From: Roseovarius indicus
GTDB taxonomy: Bacteria; Pseudomonadota; Alphaproteobacteria; Rhodobacterales; Rhodobacteraceae
DNA: 64,000 nt
Reading direction: 5' to 3'
Assembly: GCF_008728195.1 (NCBI RefSeq)
Contig: NZ_CP031599.1
Coordinates: 310,001-374,000, forward strand
Part shown: positions 62,736-64,000 of the stretch, in pieces
Position numbering within the stretch: the stretch's first letter is position 1
Layout: each line of letters starts with the position of its first letter
The notes under the pieces: generated by a model
What the model was told of the DNA's origin: nothing
The model's input: only the letters and a program-made list of their open reading frames with translations
Database searches by the model: none
Position numbers and translations under genes: made by a program

Positions 62736-63368
62736 TTGCGCAAGAAGATCCCGACCATCACCAGGCCCGACCCAGCCTACGCCGCCACCCTGCAACAAGG
62801 TGACCGCGAGGTTCCCGGGAAAGAGGATGAGGCACAGGTCACAGCAACCACGACAGGCACCCCAGCCACTGATGTTGACGCTGATCGGCACGAGTCAGAC
62901 TGTGTGCCGGAAGGTGCCGTGGCGCCGCACCAAGTCACCGCGGAAAGCTCTGACCCGCATACCAGCCTGAGAGCTCCCGTATCGGCGCGCGCTTTGAACC
63001 CGACCCGGAAGATCGACATCAGGGTCAACGCACTCGAACGACAGGAAGCAGCGCTGCAAACTTGTGGTGTTGAGCCAGCACATGTGGTGCGTGCCGCCCT
63101 GCGCCGTGCAGTCAAAGACTGGCAACTGTCGCCGGTCTTCGCCCCAGTCGCGGAGGAGCGACGCACTCGAAACACGCGGTGGCAGGCCCGGACATCTCTG
63201 GCAGTCGATGCGACCAGCCTGGGTACTCTCCTCCGGGACCACGACCCCCTCGACGTCTTGAGTAAATGGGCTCTGATCCGCGGCCAAGTGGAACCACGCA
63301 TATGGGGCGAGATCGACAAAATCTTGGAAGAAATTGCGGTTCGCGCTGCATCGCCGCATGAACCGTAA
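62736..63368 (+). CDS. ParA-associated hypothetical protein
   Basis: 210 aa from TTG 62736, with GAGGAC 10 bp upstream and only 10 bp after the parA stop. The N-terminal ~85 residues are low-complexity and acidic. From about residue 90 there is a folded region, KIDIRVNALERQEAALQTCG, VEPAHVVRAALRRAVKDW, that resembles a ribbon-helix-helix or small DNA-binding fold, and a helical C-terminus DPLDVLSKWALIRGQVEPRI. Partition partner (ParB-like function) is inferred from position only. Confidence 0.6.
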   Translation: MRKKIPTITRPDPAYAATLQQGDREVPGKEDEAQVTATTTGTPATDVDADRHESDCVPEGAVAPHQVTAESSDPHTSLRAPVSARALNPTRKIDIRVNALERQEAALQTCGVEPAHVVRAALRRAVKDWQLSPVFAPVAEERRTRNTRWQARTSLAVDATSLGTLLRDHDPLDVLSKWALIRGQVEPRIWGEIDKILEEIAVRAASPHEP

Positions 63369-63528
63369 GATACCTATCTTAAAAGATAACTTGCATTTCG
63401 CCGGTGGATTTTCGCCCACCCGGAACGGTTCATCTTGCAGTTGCAGAAACCTAGTCCTAACACCAGCTAACAGGAATTTCAGACCTCAGTAGTGACGAAT
63501 TGCGAGGTCCATTTAGGAGGAACGCATT

Positions 63529-63768
63529 ATGAACACGAAGCCCCGCCTGACTGGCGAACCGATCATGCGCATCCTCTGCAAGACATCTGAAAATCTGGTT
63601 GGCTACCTTTACCAATGGAACAATGGTGACGTGCAGCCTGCCTGGTTCGACGGCGCCATGGCGGACGTTCGCTATGAACCATTCATTCAAGCGCCTGAAC
63701 AAAACCCTGTCGATCCGAAGACCCCCAGACCGCGTCAGCAAGATCTGATGCACCTTGAAAAGGCCTAG
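63529..63768 (+). CDS. Small conserved hypothetical protein
   Basis: 79 aa with a strong TAGGAGGAA ribosome-binding site 7-8 bp before ATG 63529. The core TSENLVGYLYQWNNGDVQPAWF and a Pro-rich tail (PVDPKTPRPRQQD) are visible. I recognise no domain. The clear translation signal and own intergenic space support a real gene. Confidence 0.6.
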   Translation: MNTKPRLTGEPIMRILCKTSENLVGYLYQWNNGDVQPAWFDGAMADVRYEPFIQAPEQNPVDPKTPRPRQQDLMHLEKA

Positions 63769-63836
63769 CTCAAAGCCTCGCGTCGGTTTGTGGGTCATCC
63801 CATCTCGCAGGTCCTTTGAGCGATAGAGTTGACTTC

Positions 63837-63890
63837 TATACCTCAAAAGTGATCTAGGTATGAGTTATAGAAAGGATATCTATAACTCAT
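63837..63890 (+). promoter_or_regulatory. Inverted repeats over the fic-like start (candidate autoregulatory operator)
   Basis: ATGAGTTATAG (63860-63870) and CTATAACTCAT (63880-63890) are perfect 11-bp inverted arms around a 9-bp spacer that holds the AAAGGA ribosome-binding site; the right arm includes the first two bases of the start codon. A second pair, ATACCT (63837-63842) / AGGTAT (63856-63861), sits directly upstream. Binding or hairpin formation here would block initiation. Confidence 0.5.
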
Positions 63891-64000
63891 GGCTTGGAAC
63901 TGGACGCTGCCCGATTGGCCGGATTTCCGGTATGACGCCTCCGCTCTGGAGCCGTTTGAGCAGACGTTTCTGCTGTCGTCCGGAGAAATCCTCGGCGCGG
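63889..64000 (+). CDS. Fic-family protein with N-terminal DUF4172, cut by the window edge
   Basis: The first 37 codons from ATG 63889 read AWNWTLPDWPDFRYDASAL, EPFEQTFLLSSGEILGA, the typical start of DUF4172-Fic proteins. The Fic AMP-transferase core (HPFxxGNGR) would lie outside the window. Such proteins modify targets by AMPylation and are often mobile-element cargo. AAAGGA is the ribosome-binding site, inside an inverted repeat. Confidence 0.65.
   Translation, partial: MAWNWTLPDWPDFRYDASALEPFEQTFLLSSGEILGA

Overview
The window looks like part of a high-GC alphaproteobacterial replicon, most likely from the Rhodobacterales. The evidence is the codon bias, the insertion-sequence families (IS66, IS21, ISKra4, IS5, IS3, IS6), the TRAP transporter and the RpiR/dipeptide ABC gene types. 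I see no rRNA, tRNA or CRISPR array.

Region 1 (1-9946) is a CoA-thioester catabolic cluster. A divergent acyl-CoA ligase, cut by the window edge, faces a tightly overlapped operon: crotonase, a thiolase-fold protein without the usual catalytic Cys, its DUF35 Zn-ribbon/OB partner, two hot-dog (MaoC-type) proteins, an NDP-forming acyl-CoA synthetase, TRAP small and large permeases, and an acyl-CoA dehydrogenase. The set resembles the hydratase/aldolase end of sterol-side-chain or branched acyl-CoA degradation. The next gene appears to be cut by an insertion.

Region 2 (9947-20502) is a nest of mobile elements. An IS66 element (8-bp target duplication TTTCGTGC) has a compact serine-recombinase cassette inside tnpB and an IS21-family element inside tnpC (8-bp duplication CCCGACCA). 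Beyond it lie fragments of two IS3-type elements and a truncated IS5 transposase. They are followed by a complete ISKra4-type element with perfect 23-bp terminal repeats and a fragment of a second, opposed copy.

Region 3 (20519-30764) is a candidate defence island. A WYL regulator and a truncated downstream partner face three co-directional genes: a Cas4/RecB-like nuclease + DEDD exonuclease + SF1 helicase fusion (1097 aa), a small DUF4357-like protein, and a 1777-aa sacsin-type GHKL ATPase ending in a DUF3883 nuclease-like domain. I cannot match this set to a named system.

Region 4 (31005-45574) is a conjugative type IV secretion locus. It has a winged-helix regulator, exported proteins, parDE, and virB1-, B2-, B3-, B4-, B7-, B5-, B8-, B9-, B10-, B11- and B6-like genes, including a transglycosylase with VirB5-like flanks.

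Region 5 (45709-56586) is metabolic cargo lying between virB6 and the mobilisation genes, with a transposase remnant at its left edge and a weak, unidentified remnant at its right. It holds an asparaginase, a MenC/N-acylamino-acid-racemase-type enolase, an RpiR regulator, a five-gene peptide ABC importer, a DUF6963-like protein and an M20 deacylase. Region 6 (56583-64000) completes the transfer module with the VirD4/TraG coupling protein, relaxase and MobC-like protein, a hairpin-rich oriT candidate, ParA and an accessory protein, a small conserved protein, and the start of a Fic protein. Regions 2-6 together read as an integrative conjugative element or conjugative plasmid carrying defence and nutrient cargo.
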